This document shows positions 24,867-37,800 of a DNA stretch of 64,000 nucleotides, one piece after another. Numbering within the stretch: position 1 is the first letter of the stretch; each line of letters opens with the position of its first letter. The translations under genes were made by a program, and so were the position numbers. The stretch comes from Eudorina sp. 2006-703-Eu-15. Its lineage: Eukaryota; Chlorophyta; Chlorophyceae; Chlamydomonadales; Volvocaceae. Where the stretch lies: NCBI GenBank assembly GCA_003117195.1, contig BDSI01000048.1, positions 335,477-399,476 on the forward strand, in the 5' to 3' direction. The notes beneath the pieces were generated by a model, which searched no databases, was not told where the DNA came from, and saw only the letters and a program-made list of their open reading frames with translations.

Positions 24867-25651
24867 CTCGCCGACAACACCACACACACACACACAAACA
24901 CACACGCGCGCGCACACACACATATAACTCTACAGCGCATAGATAGCATCCCACAGTACCAGTGCCAACAGCACGCTCCATCACCTCACCGCATCTGTAA
25001 CCACAGGCAGGCAGCAGGCAACAGCGTGACGCATGTACAGCGTAGCGCCTACCTACCACCCGCCAACGCGCAAACTCATCACCATCACGGGCTCGCGCTG
25101 TAGCCTCGGAGCGACAGACGACGTACGGGCGGCTTGAACGATGGGTAGATGGGTGGGTGGGTGGATTGGGAGATGCCCATTTACTATATTCACCCGTGTG
25201 TGTTTCCAGGTCGCGTTGACGACAACACGCACGCGCACCATTATTACGCACGGCAAGGTCCCCGGTGTACATGCGGCTCGGTCGCGCCTCACCTTCATCA
25301 AAAGATCATCACGCACGCGGCCGGTGGCTGGGTTGGGAGACAGCCAACGGTTCCCCTCTAATGTATAAGACCCGTTATGAACGCGCCGGCAGGCGTATCG
25401 TAAGAATCTCAGCCGCCGCATGTGTGGTCAGCAGTGGTGGTTGTGAACTCGATCGAGTTTTCGCGTCAACCCACCGGGCGGCATCAACCTTCGTGCCTGG
25501 CAGTAGAGGACGTTAATCATGGCCGCTACGCTCGCTGACGGCGGGCTGCAGCGCCTCAATAGGTACAGCGGCCGGTCGTCCTAAATAGGCACGGCATATC
25601 GGCATTGCGCGAGCAGCCCGATGGGTGTTGGCCCGCGCACCACACCGCACA

Positions 25652-25709
25652 GCATCGCACAGCACAGCACAGCACAGCACAGCACAGCACAGCACAGCAC
25701 AGCACAGCA
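25652..25709. repeat. (CACAG)n pentanucleotide array
   Basis: About 11 copies of cacag in a row, preceded by related cgcac and caccg units. It is a simple repeat and explains the Cys/Ala/Val/Leu ORF on the other strand. Confidence 0.95.
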
Positions 25710-26623
25710 CCGCGGGCCCTCCCTGCTGCCACCAACTGCCTGTACATCAACGCCCGTGACCTGCCCTCCGAACCTACTGGCGTTTACGGACACTGCTGGT
25801 GTGCAAATTGCCGGCCCGCAAGCACGTACAAAAAATGTCAGCCTTGCCTACTTACGCACGCCTACCCGTACGCCTTCCAGCGCAGAGATGCCCACCCATT
25901 TGCCTTCGCGAATACCACGGATGTATGCACCTGCCTCCGTCCCGCTGTCGCAGCCGCCGGCCTGCAGCACTAGGTTCACAAGCTCCCGCCCGCCTCAGCT
26001 CCGATCTCCAATCATATAAAGCCTGTTTTCAAAACCATCAAGCGTGCATGTATGGCGTGCTTGATGTCACGCACCATGTATGGCGTGACGCCGGCGAATG
26101 GCCGAGGCGAGGCCCGTGGATGGGTCGGGGCCCTATGCATCCGTACACTGGATGTGTCCGTACACCGGCGTAACACCTCAACCTACCCCCCATTCATGCA
26201 CACGCACCCTACCTCGTTGGTTCGCATCCCTACAGCTCTCGATCACAATCCCCAACACCCCGCCAGTCGCCCCCTTGGAGGGAGAACCTAGTTACTCAAC
26301 CACACCGGGGCCGCGCGGCCGCGCGCGCCTGACGGATTAGAAGGGATCGATGCCTCGAGTTGTTTCGCGCCCCAGGCAGGTTAGCTTGGGCCGTCCAGCC
26401 TGCGTGCCGCTGCACCCATTGGAAAACACAGGACGTAACGCAGGCAGGCACCGGGCCCCAGCCAGTCCCCGGCTCGCTCCGCAGACCAGGACTCGGACCC
26501 ACCCTCGGTAGCTGCCCGCCACACAACTACCCAGCCAGCAACCAACGGTTTGCCAGCCATAACGACAAGTCATGATAATGCCACCCGGCGGCTGGGCGAA
26601 TGTCACCCAGCCACTACCCACTG

Positions 26624-26661
<38 letters not shown>

Positions 26662-28223
26662 GCCATGCCAAAGCCTGCGGCGAACACGCCACCTTCTATC
26701 TCCGCACCTACCTACCAAATCGCTCGCCCATCCCAAACATTTATCGGCGGCGCAGGGCGCCCGGGAGCGGAGAGGCGCCGCCCAACAGAAAAGAACAACG
26801 AGCTTGCCAGCGGGCAGGCTGTCCACATAAATAAGTACGGCAGCCGTGCCGTACGCCTAACAACGGAATGTACAACAAGAAGCTGCTGGCCGGCACGCGC
26901 GCACCGCGCGCGGTGTCCCATGCCCCCCCGGCACCCCTCCCTCCCTCCCGGGGGGCCCGGGCCCGGGCACGCCAGCCAATTAAACAACACCGCAGCATGC
27001 GCCAGCGGCTTGGCCTCATCACGAAAGGGTTAATAAGCGCGCACCGACACGACACGACACGCACCTACCTACATACATGCTTTCACCGGCCGGTTGGTTG
27101 CACCGGCACGCCCGTCCCCCTCATCGCAGGTCCGTCATCATTATCACCCTGCCAGCTGCAAGTAAGACTCATCAGTCTTTATTCGCGGAAATGCACAATG
27201 GTCCACACACACGCAGCATACATGCTGCAGCTAGGTACTGCCGTCGCGGCAGCCAGCCGTTGGATGGGTGCCGCACCAACCGCCCTCCTCCCTCCCTCCC
27301 TGACCTGCTGCCGTTCCAACCGCCATGACGCGCCCTGTGCCTCCACACTCGCTCGCCCTGCCGATCCCAACCCCCAGCATGCTCTCACCTACGTTCCTCT
27401 GCACACACACGTGCGCTCTGCTTGCACCTGCTGCCGCACGCAGCGGCCTGCCGATTACCCGTAACGACAACACCTGGCGAATATTGGTCGTATCTTCCGT
27501 AGTAATTCGTAATTGTCGTGCTAGTGCATAAGCCAAGGCACCATTCTTCAGCTGGCGCCCTGCCGTTCCCCGGCCCCCCCGATCATATCCGATCCGATCC
27601 GATCTGCCGCATTCATTCCCCTACTCCCTCCAGCACCCTAACCCACTCCGTGGTCTTAACCCTTGCACCACTTCATGCGGCGTTGAGATGACAGCACAGA
27701 ACCGCCGTCCTCGGTGTTCATCCAGCCCCTGAACCCGAGCCGCAGCCCGAGCCGGATCCCGAGTCGCAGCCCGAGCCGGAATCAGAGACAGCCGTCTCGA
27801 GTGTGGTATTGGGTTCGGTTCATTCATTCGGTGTTGCCTCCTTCCCGTGTTGTCTTCCACCCGTATGTGCGGCCCGCCCATCAACTATCAAGCAACTACA
27901 TTCACATCTGCCCGTCGAGCTGGGGTGATGACACATACACCGCCGGCCCCCGCAGGCCCCCGCCGGCCCCGCTGCCCTCCCGTGGATGGCGGCGCCGCGC
28001 TGCCTGTCATTCACCGGTGCCCGTCTCCGCCAACTCAACGCAGCGACACCAGCAGCAGCACGTCGCGCGAGTATATATTCGCTGCCACTCCCTGCTGCCG
28101 CTCCGCCGTATACAGAACAAATGAATGGTTGCGGTAGTGCTGCACACACACGCATGCCTGCCTAAGGACACGCACAACGGCGGACTCCTCACCAAACACA
28201 CACACACACACACACACACCAGC

Positions 28224-28646
28224 CTAGTTTTACCGCACCGGACAGGGGCGCGCCTCCGAATTGCTGAGGAAACGCGCCCTGGGTGCTGCAAGGACCTGAG
28301 GAGGTTGAACAGCGGACTGCGAGGCGAAGACCGCCCGGGATGGGCTTCCGCCCAATCCCTTGAGGGGGCACAGCAGTCACCGATCCTCGGGGATCGGGCG
28401 CGCGCCCTTGGTTGAGAGCGAGGGGACAGAGGCCCCTTACGCCCCTTTCCCCCGTATCCGGGGGAGAGTGCTTCGGCGGTCTCCCGAATGGGGCGGGTTA
28501 GCGCCCCCGGCCAGCGTCGACCCGGCAGGTATGTAACGATTCACACACCCACACACACCCACACACACACAGTGCTTCGGCGGTCTTTCCGTTAGGCTGA
28601 GTTAGCAGCCCTTGGCCAACGTTGGGCCAGGTCAGATATGCAACGA
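28224..28646 (+). mobile_element. Dispersed SINE-like repeat, copy B, with (CA)n tails
   Basis: This copy resembles 2250-2592 over its length but carries two successive 3' ends. The first runs from gtgcttcggcggtctccc (about 28470) to gtatgtaacgattcacacac; the second runs from gtgcttcggcggtctttcc (about 28573) to gtcagatatgcaacgatac. Each is followed by CA-rich sequence, and the left edge abuts a (CA)n tract (28195-28219). The pattern fits an element with a CA-type 3' tail that inserted next to, or into, another copy. Confidence 0.7.
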
Positions 28647-28870
28647 TACACACACATATACATAAATACACACACATACACAAAAGTATCCGGACCTGGG
28701 CGGTTATGGGTGGGCTTCATGTTAAACACACATACACACGGGCGGGTCTCTTATCCAAACACACGCGCGCGTACTTGCTTGTGCAGCCCAGATGCTCCGG
28801 TTTTCAGCACCGCAACCCGCCATCGGTCAAGGGAAGCAGAAGCCGTACAGTGACCTCACCTGTGACCGTA

Positions 28871-31800
28871 TCAATACATGTAGGACAAAAATGCCGCCCG
28901 ATTCCTCTCAGCTCCCTGCACGACGATCTGAAGACCCGTACGGCTTGCGCCGCCATCGGGCGGCGGCGGCGGCGGCGGAGTGGATGGCGGCCATGGCGGC
29001 GGCGGCGGCGGTGGCGGTGACGGCGGTGGCCTGGCGGCGACGCGCTTCGGTGATTTCGGTGGCAGTCTCGGCGGTCGCACTGGCCTTGACGGCGGCGCGG
29101 GCGGGGGTGCCGGCGGGTTTCGGGGCCGCCGAGGCGGCCGAGAGGGCCTTCCCGGTGGCAACGGAGGACGCGTTGGAAGCAGCGGATGAGTATGCGGCGG
29201 AGAGGGAGGCGGTGCCGGGGCCGGCGGGGGCGGCGGCGGCGGTGGCGGCGGCGGTGGCGGCAGGTCCGGTGGGGACGGCAGCGGCGGCGGCTGGGGCGGC
29301 GGCGGTGGCGGCGGCGGCGGGGGAGGAGGCGCTGGCAAGAGCGGAGAGGTTGGCAGGGAGGGGACTTGGGGCGAAAATGGGGCCGGCGGCGGCGGCGGCG
29401 GCGGCAGAGGAGGAGGAGGAGGAGAGACCGGGATTTTCGGCCAAGGAGGTGGCGGCGGGCGAGGTGATGACCGCGGCGGCGCCCTGGAAGCCCTGGGTGG
29501 GTTGGGGGCCTCGGGTGGGCCCTCTCCCTCTGCGCCGTCGCCGAAACCGCCCTCCGAGGAGGTGGAAGCTTTGTACGGCGGTCGTGGCGGCGGTTGCGGG
29601 CGGACTGCGCTGATAGGAGGCCAACCCGGTTGAAATAAGGGAACCTGCGGGAACTGAGAGGGAGATGAGGGGGGAGTGCGCAGCGACTGCGGCGGCAGCA
29701 ATGACGGTGGCGGCTCGGATGGCGGCGGCGCTGACGGCGACGGCACTGACGGCGGCGGCAGCGATGGCGGCGGCTCCGACGACGGCGGCATGGACGGCGG
29801 CGACGGGGATCGCGTCGGCACTGACGGAGGCGGCAATGACGGCGGCGGCATGGATGGCGGCGGCTCTGACGACGGCGGCACTGATAGCGGCGGTACAGAT
29901 GGCGGCGGCACGAATGGCGGCAGCACAGATGGCGGTGGCAGTGATGGCGGCGGCACGGGCGGCGGCGGCAGTGACGGCGGCGGCAGTGACGGCAGCGGCA
30001 GTGACGGCGGCGGCTCTAATGGCAGCGGCTGTGATGGCGGCGGCAGTGACGGCAGCGGCAGTGATGGCGGCAGCTCTGACGACGGCGACAGTGACGGCGG
30101 CGGCGGGGATAGTGACGGCAGTGATGACGGCGGCGCAGATGTCGGAGGCTCGGAAGGTGGCGGCTCTGACGGCGGCGGCGCTGACAGCGGCGGCTCTGAT
30201 GCCGGCGGCGCTGACGGCGGCGGCACTGCCGGCGGCGGCTCTGACGGCGGTGGCACGGACGGCGGGGGCAGTGATGGCGGGGGATCCGACGGCGGCGGCA
30301 TGGATGGCGGCGACGGGGATGGCGGAGGCAGTGATGGCGGCGTCGCTGACGGCGGCAGCAGTGATGGCGGCGGCTCTGACGGCGGCGGGGCTGACGGCGG
30401 CGGGGCTGACAGCGGCCGGGCTGACGGCGGCGGCACTGCCGGCGGCCGGGCTGACGGCGGCGGCACTGCCGGCGGCGGATCTGACAGCAGCGGCACGGAC
30501 GGCGGCGGCACTGCCGGCGGCGCCTCTGACGGCGGCGGCTCTAACGGCGGCGGCACTGACAGCGGCGCCTCTGACGCCGGCGGCGCTGACGGCGGCAGCA
30601 CTGCCGGCGGCGGCTCTGACGGCGGCGGCACGGACGGCGGTGGCAGTGATGGCGGCGGCACTGATGGCGGCGGCACGGACGGCGGCGACGGGGATGGCGG
30701 CGGCAGTGATGGCGGCGGGTCTGACGGCGGCGGCAGTGATGGCGGCGGCTCTGACGGAGGCGGCAGTGACGGCGGCGGCACTGCCGGCGACGGCTCTGAC
30801 GGCAGCGGAACGGACGGCGGCGGCACTGCCGGCGGCGCCTCTGACGGCGGCGGCTCTACCGGCGGCGGCACTGACAGCGGCGCCTCTGACGCCGGCGGCG
30901 CTGACGGCGGCAGCACCGCCGGCGGCGGCTCTGACGGCGGCGGCACGGACGGCGGTGGAAGTGATTGCGGCGGATCCGACGGCGGCGGCACGGACGGCGG
31001 CGATAGGAATGGCGGCGGCACTGCCGGCGGCGGATCTGACAGCAGCGGCACGGACGGCGGCGGCACTGCCGGCGGCGCCTCTGACGGCGGCGGCTCTAAC
31101 GGCGGCGGCACTGACAGCGGCGCCTCTGACGCCGGCGGCGCTGACGGCGGCAGCACTGCCGGCGGCGGCTTTGACGGCGGCGGCACGGACGGCGGTGGCA
31201 GTGATGGCGGCGGCACTGATGGCGGCGGCACGGACGGCGGCGACAGGGATGGCGGCGGCAGTGATGGCGGCGGCTCTGACTGCGGCGGCAGTGATGGCGG
31301 CGGCTCTGACGGCAGCAGCAGTGATGGCGGCGGCTCTGACGGCGGCGGTTCTGACGGCGGCGCCTCTGATTGCGGCGGCACTGACGGCGGCGCCTCTGAC
31401 GGCGGTGGCTCTGACGGCGGCGGCACGGATGGCGGCGGCAGTGTTGGCGGCGGCTCCGACGGCGGCGGCAATGATGGCGGCGGCTCCGACGGCGGCGGCA
31501 GTGATGGCGGCGGGTCTGACGGCGGCGGCACGGACGGCGGCGGCAGTGATGGCGGCGGCAGTGATGGCGGCGGCAGTGATGACGGCGGCATTGATGGCGG
31601 CGTTTCTGACGACGGTGGCAGTGATGGCGGCGGGTCTAATGGCAGGGGCAGCGATGGCGGCGGCTCTAATGGCAGCGGCTGTGATGGCGGCGGCTCCGAC
31701 GGCGGCGGCAGTGATGGCGGCGGCTCTGACGGCAGCAGCAGTGATGGCGGCGGCTCTGACGGCGGCGGTTCTGACGGCGGCGACTCTGATTGCGGCGGCA

Positions 31801-34800
31801 CTGACGGCGGCGCCTCTGACGGCGGTGGCTCTGACGGCGGCGGCACGGATGGCGGCGGCAGTGTTGGCGGCGGCTCCGACGGCGGCGGCAATGATGGCGG
31901 CGGCTCCGACGGCGGCGGCAGTGATGGCGGCGGGTCTGACGGCGGCGGCACGGACGGCGGCGGCAGTGATGGCGGCGGCAGTGATGGCGGCGGCAGTGAT
32001 GGCGGCGGCAGTGATGACGGCGGCATTGATGGCGGCGTTTCTGACGACGGTGGCAGTGATGGCGGCGGGTCTAATGGCAGGGGCAGCGATGGCGGCGGCT
32101 CTAATGGCAGCGGCTGTGATGGCGGCGGCTCCGACGGCGGCGGCAGTGATGGCGGCGGCTCTGACGGCAGCAGCAGTGATGGCGGCGGCTCTGACGGCGG
32201 CGGTTCTGACGGCGGCGCCTCTGATTGCGGCGGCACTGACGGCGGCGCCTCTGACGGCGGTGGCTCTGACGGCGGCGGCACGGATGGCGGCGGCAGTGTT
32301 GGCGGCGGCTCCGACGGCGGCGGCAATGATGGCGGCGGCTCCGACGGCGGCGGCAGTGATGGCGGCGGGTCTGACGGCGGCGGCACGGACGGCGGCGGCA
32401 GTGATGGCGGCGGCAGTGATGGCGGCGGCAGTGATGGCGGCGGCAGTGATGACGGCGGCATTGATGGCGGCGTTTCTGACGACGGTGGCAGTGATGGCGG
32501 CGGGTCTAATGGCAGGGGCAGCGATGGCGGCGGCTCTAATGGCAGCGGCTGTGATGGCGGCGGCTCCGACGGCGGCGGCAGTGATGGCGGCGGCTCTGAC
32601 GGCAGCAGCAGTGATGGCGGCGGCTCTGACGGCGGCGGTTCTGACGGCGGCGACTCTGATTGCGGCGGCACTGACGGCGGCGCCTCTGACGGCGGTGGCT
32701 CTGACGGCGGCGGCACGGATGGCGGCGGCAGTGTTGGCGGCGGCTCCGACGGCGGCGGCAATGATGGCGGCGGCTCCGACGGCGGCGGCAGTGATGGCGG
32801 CGGGTCTGACGGCGGCGGCACGGACGGCGGCGGCAGTGATGGCGGCGGCAGTGATGGCGGCGGCAGTGATGGCGGCGGCAGTGATGACGGCGGCATTGAT
32901 GGCGGCGTTTCTGACGACGGTGGCAGTGATGGCGGCGGGTCTAATGGCAGGGGCAGCGATGGCGGCGGCTCTAATGGCAGCGGCTGTGATGGCGGCGGCT
33001 CCGACGGCGGCGGCAGTGATGGCGGCGGCTCTGACGGCAGCAGCAGTGATGGCGGCGGCTCTGACGGCGGCGGTTCTGACGGCGGCGACTCTGATTGCGG
33101 CGGCACTGACGGCGGCGCCTCTGACGGCGGTGGCTCTGACGGCGGCGGCACGGATGGCGGCGGCAGTGTTGGCGGCGGCTCCGACGGCGGCGGCAATGAT
33201 GGCGGCGGCTCCGACGGCGGCGGCAGTGATGGCGGCGGGTCTGACGGCGGCGGCACGGACGGCGGCGGCAGTGATGGCGGCGGCAGTGATGGCGGCGGCA
33301 GTGATGGCGGCGGCAGTGATGACGGCGGCATTGATGGCGGCGTTTCTGACGACGGTGGCAGTGATGGCGGCGGGTCTAATGGCAGGGGCAGCGATGGCGG
33401 CGGCTCTAATGGCAGCGGCTGTGATGGCGGCGGCTCCGACGGCGGCGGCAGTGATGGCGGCGGCTCTGACGGCAGCAGCAGTGATGGCGGCGGCTCTGAC
33501 GGCGGCGGTTCTGACGGCGGCGACTCTGATTGCGGCGGCACTGCCGGCGGCGCCTCTGACGGCGGTGGCTCTGACGGCGGCGGCACGGACGGCGGCGGCA
33601 GTGTTGGCGGCGGCTCCGACGGCGGCGGCAATGATGGCGGCGGCTCTGACGGCGGCGACAGTGATGGCGGCGGGTCTGACGGCGGCGGCACGGACGGCGG
33701 CGGCTGTGATGGCGGCGGCAGTGATGGCGGCGGCAGTGATGACGGCGGCAGTGATTGCGGCGGTTCTGACGACGGTGGCAGTGATGGCGGCGGGTCTGAA
33801 GGCGGCGGCAGCGATGGCGGCGGCTCTGACGGCAGCAGCAGTGATAACGGCGACTCTGACGGCGGCGGCACGGACGGGGGCGGCTCCGACGGCGGCGGCA
33901 GAAAAGGCGGCGGTTCGGATGGCGGCAGCACTGACAGCGGCGGCTCTGACGGCAGCAACTCTGACGGCGGCGGCATGGACGGCTGCGGCACTGACGGCTG
34001 CGGCTCTGACGGCGGCGGCGCGGACAGTGGCGGCACTGACAGCGGCGGCATTGATGGCAGCGGGAGTGATTGCGGCGGCACTGACGGCGGCGGCACTGAT
34101 GGCGGCAGGTCTGACGGCGGCGGCAGTGACGGCGGCGGCAGCGAAGGCGGCGGCAGCGAAGGCGGCGCAGGTGACGGCGGTGGAAGTGACGGCTTCAGCG
34201 ACGGCGGAAACTGGTCCGGGCTTGCCGAAAACGCTGGCGGCGACGGCTGTAAAAGCAACGACGGTAAAGGAGAAGGAAGATCTGAAGACAGCGGCGGCGT
34301 CAATGGGGGCCCCGTGCCGGGTAAAAAGGGCGGTGACTGCGGCGGCGGCAGTGACAGCGGATACAGTGGCGGCGGCATCAATCCCGACGGCGGCTGTGAC
34401 GGCGGCGGCACTGACGGCGGCGGCAGTGACGGGTTTGCCGGAACCGACGGCAGCGACGGCAGCGGAGGCCACGACGGCAGTTGCGACGGATGGTCTGGGG
34501 ACTGCGGCGGCGGAGACGAGGGCTCTGGATCGGGTGGCGGTGGCGATGACAGCTGCGGCGGCAGTGACGGCGGCGGGCCCCTCGGAGGCCAAGGAGTTTG
34601 CCCCGCTGGGTACGACGGTGGCGGCGCCGTCAGCATCGGGAACAGAGGGGGAGGGCGCGCCGCTGACCCGTGGGACGGCTCCTTGGTGGGACTCCAGGGG
34701 GGCCGGTCCGGCTGCTGTGCCACGGGACCGAGCGGCACCGGGGCGCCTTGGGGGGCATGCTCCAGGGGTGGCGGAGTCTCCAGCGGAGCCAGGAATGACG

Positions 34801-37800
34801 GCCAGCTGGGTGCGGGGTTGGATGTCGGGGGTTGGGATGGAGGGGTTGGAGGCGGCGGTGGCAGCGGTGGTGAAGGGGCAGACGGCGACGGAGGGGGTGG
34901 CGGAGATGGCGGCGGCGGGGTGGCAGGGGGCGGGGATGGCGAGCTGGGTGGGGGGTAGGATGGCGGCAGTGGGGATGGGGAAGGTGGAGGCGGCGGTGAA
35001 AGGGGCGGCGGTGGCGCTTGGGACGGAGATGCAGGCCTCGGGGCCGCAGGGGGAGGCGGCGAGAATGGGGGCCCTGGAGCGGGGTAGGATGGCGGCGGTT
35101 TAGTGGGATGCGGCAGTAGATACGGCTCTGGCGTCGGAAAGGGCATTAGGGGCGGAGGTGGTGCTGATGGCAGCGGCGGTGGCAGTGATGGTGGTGGCAG
35201 AGATGGTGGCGGCGGTGAAGATGAGGGTGGCGACGGTGGGGATAGGAGTGGCGGCGGTGGCGGTGGCGGAGGTGGCGGTGGAGACGGACTCGGCGGCGTT
35301 GGTTGGGATGGGGGTGGTGGCGGTAGTAGTGGCAGCGGCGGTGGTGGCGATGATGGGGTTGGAAAGAGTGGTGGAGGTGGGGATGGCGGTGGTGGCGGTG
35401 GCGGCAGTGGCGGTTGCGGCGGCGGTGGAGATGAAGGTGACGGCGGTGGCGGTGGCGGTGGTGGTGGTGGTGGTGGCGGTGGAGACGGAGGTGGCGGAGG
35501 CGGAGGCGGAGGGTGTGGGAATGGGGGTATCGGTGACGGCGGTGGTGGCGGTGATGGCGGCGTTGGGGATGGGGTTGGTGGTGGTTGTAGGGGTGGAGAC
35601 GATGCCGGCGGTGGCGGTGGCGGTGGTGGTGGTGGCGGTGCAGATGGTGGTGGCGGTGGAGATGGAGGTGGAGGAGGTGGCGAAGGTGGCGGTGGCGGTG
35701 GTGGCGGTGGTGGTGGTTGCGATGGAGGTGGCGAAGGTGGCGGTGGCGGTGGTGGCGGTGGTGGTGGCGGCTGCAGCGGAGGAGATGGCGGTGGTGAAGG
35801 CGAAGGTCGCGGAGGTGGTGATGGCGGCGGCGGGGGCGGGGGTCGCGGCGGCGGGGATGGCGGCGGCGGGGGCGGCGGCCGCGGCGGCGGGAATGGTGGC
35901 GGAGGCGGAGGCGGCCGCGGCGGCGGGGATGGCGGCGGCGGGGATGGCGGTGGAGGTGGTTGAGATGGAGGTGGCGAAGGTGGCGGTGGCGGTGGTGGCG
36001 GTGGAGGTGGTGGAGATGGAGGTGGCGGTGGCGGCGGTGGAGGTGAAGGTGGTTGAGATGGAGGTGGCGAAGGTGGCGGTGGCGGTGGTGGCGGTGGCGG
36101 TGGAGGTGGTGGAGATGGAGGTGGCGGTGGCGGCGGTGGAGGTGGTTGAGATGGAGGTGGCGAAGGTAGCGGTGGCGGTGGTGGCGGTGGAGGTGGTTGA
36201 GATGGAGGTGGCGAAGGTGGCTGTGGCGGTGGTGGCGGTGGCGGTGGTTGAGATGGAGGTGGCGGTGGCGGCGGTGGAGGTGGAGGTGGTTGAGATGGAC
36301 GTGGCGAAGGTGGCGGTGGCGGTGGTGGCGGTGGAGGAGATGGAGGTGGCGGTGGCGGCGGTGGAGGTGAAGGTGGTTGAGATGGAGGTGGCGAAGGTGG
36401 CGGTGGCGGTGGTGGCGGTGGCGGTGGAGGTGGTGGAGATGGAGGTGGCGGTGGCGGCGGTGGAGGTGGAGGTGGTTGAGATGGAGGTGGCGAAGGTAGC
36501 GGTGGCGGTGGTGGCGGTGGCGGTGGTTGAGATGGAGGTGGCGAAGGTGGCTGTGGCGGTGGTGGCGGTGGAGGTGGTTGAGATGGAGGTGGCGGTGGCG
36601 GCGGTGGAGGTGGAGGTGGTTGAGATGGAGGTGGCGAAGGTGGCGGTGGCGGTGGTGGCGGTGGCGGTGGTTGAGATGGAGGTGGCGAAGGTGGCGGTGG
36701 CGGTGGTGGCGGTGGCGGTGGTTGAGATGGAGGTGGCGAAGGTGGCGGTGGCGGCGGTGGAGGTGGTGGTGGCGGCTGCGGCGGAGGAGATGGCGGTGGT
36801 GGCGGTGGAGGTGGTGGTGGCGGTGATGGCGGCGGCGGGGCGGGGGTCGCGGCGGCGGGGATGGCGGCGGCGGGGGTGGGGGTCGCGGCGGCGGAGATGG
36901 TGGCGGCGGGGGCGGCGGCCGCGGCGGCGGGAATGGTGGCGGAGGCGGAGGCGGCCGCGGCGGCGGGGATGGTGGCGGCGGGGATGGCGGCGACGGGGGC
37001 GGCGGCCGCGGCGGCGGGGAAGGCGGCGGCGGGGACGGCGGCCGCGGTGTCGGGGATGGCGGCGGCGGGGGCGGCGGCCGCGGCGGCGGGGATGGCGATG
37101 GAGGCGACAGCGACGGCGGTCGCGGCGGCGGCGACGGATGTGGCGGTCGCGGCGGCAGCGGCAGCGGCGGCGAGGGCGGCGAGGGCAGGGCCGGCGGCGG
37201 CAGGCTGGGCAGTTCAGGCGGCGGCGGCCTTGGTGGCCGGGAGCGGCGTATGGGTGCGGGCATCGACGGCGCTACGATGTCGCCGGGGTTGCTGAAATCC
37301 GCATCGGGACTGTCTGGCACTAGGGGCGGCGCGGGGCTAAGGGGTGGGTGGGCCGGCGGCTCCGTCGGCGGCGGACGCGGCAGGAACTTGGCCTTCGGCG
37401 GGGGCGGAGGCGGCGGCGGCGGCGGACTCCAATGGATGATACGCGGCGGCGGTGGCGGCGGCGGGGGTAACTGCGGCGGAAAGGGCATATCAGGTTTGGG
37501 GGGTTTGACTGCGGGCGGAGGTGGCGGCGGCGGCGGCGGCGGGAACTGAAACGCTGGCGGTGGCGGCGGCGGCGGCGGGAACACAAAAGGTGGTGGCGGT
37601 GGTGGCGGCGGCGGCGGCAGCTGCTGTGGTAATGGCGGAAAAGGAGCAGGAGGCGGCGGCGCACTGGGCGGCGGCGGTGGGCTCACGGGCGGCGGCGGCG
37701 GCGGCGGCGGCGCGAAAGAGCTCCAGTTTGGCTGACTTATCGGCGGCGGCGACGGCGACGCTCCCGAGCCCTGTTTACTGGGGAACTCGCCGCCGCTGGG

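Larger units (their letters stand above)
21313..28870. other. Repeat-rich spacer
   Basis: No supported gene was found in about 7.5 kb. It holds a 30-bp G-rich minisatellite (21441-21556), a foldback-like region of TCTTTGG motifs (21628-21955), (CCCTG)n (24677-24866), a short CACAG array (25652-25709), (CA)n tracts (26627-26660, 28195-28219), and a long dispersed-repeat copy (28224-28646). Long ORFs in this stretch are by-products of the simple repeats. Confidence 0.5.

Noticed and set aside
24598..24949. Gly/Arg/Ala/Gln and Ala/Leu/Pro/Cys repeat ORFs on both strands
   Set aside because: Artefacts of the (CCCTG)n pentanucleotide array; the flanks code for nothing recognisable.
28908..34592. 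Minus-strand Ala/Val/Ile-rich ORF of about 1,890 codons
   Set aside because: It is the neighbouring register of the same strand over the Pro/Ser repeat, with no conserved feature and no link to upstream exons.
29665..35103. Plus-strand ORFs of about 1,800 codons (Ala/Thr/Met-rich and Gly/Ser/Asp-rich)
   Set aside because: They are antisense shadows of the Pro/Ser-rich exon. They have no non-repetitive domain, signal sequence or splice context, whereas the minus-strand Pro frame is joined in phase to protease exons.
35146..36836. Arg/His/Leu-rich continuation of the terminal protease exon
   Set aside because: It appears only downstream of a one-base loss in a G-run; the Pro frame resumes in the adjacent register and stays open to 28871.
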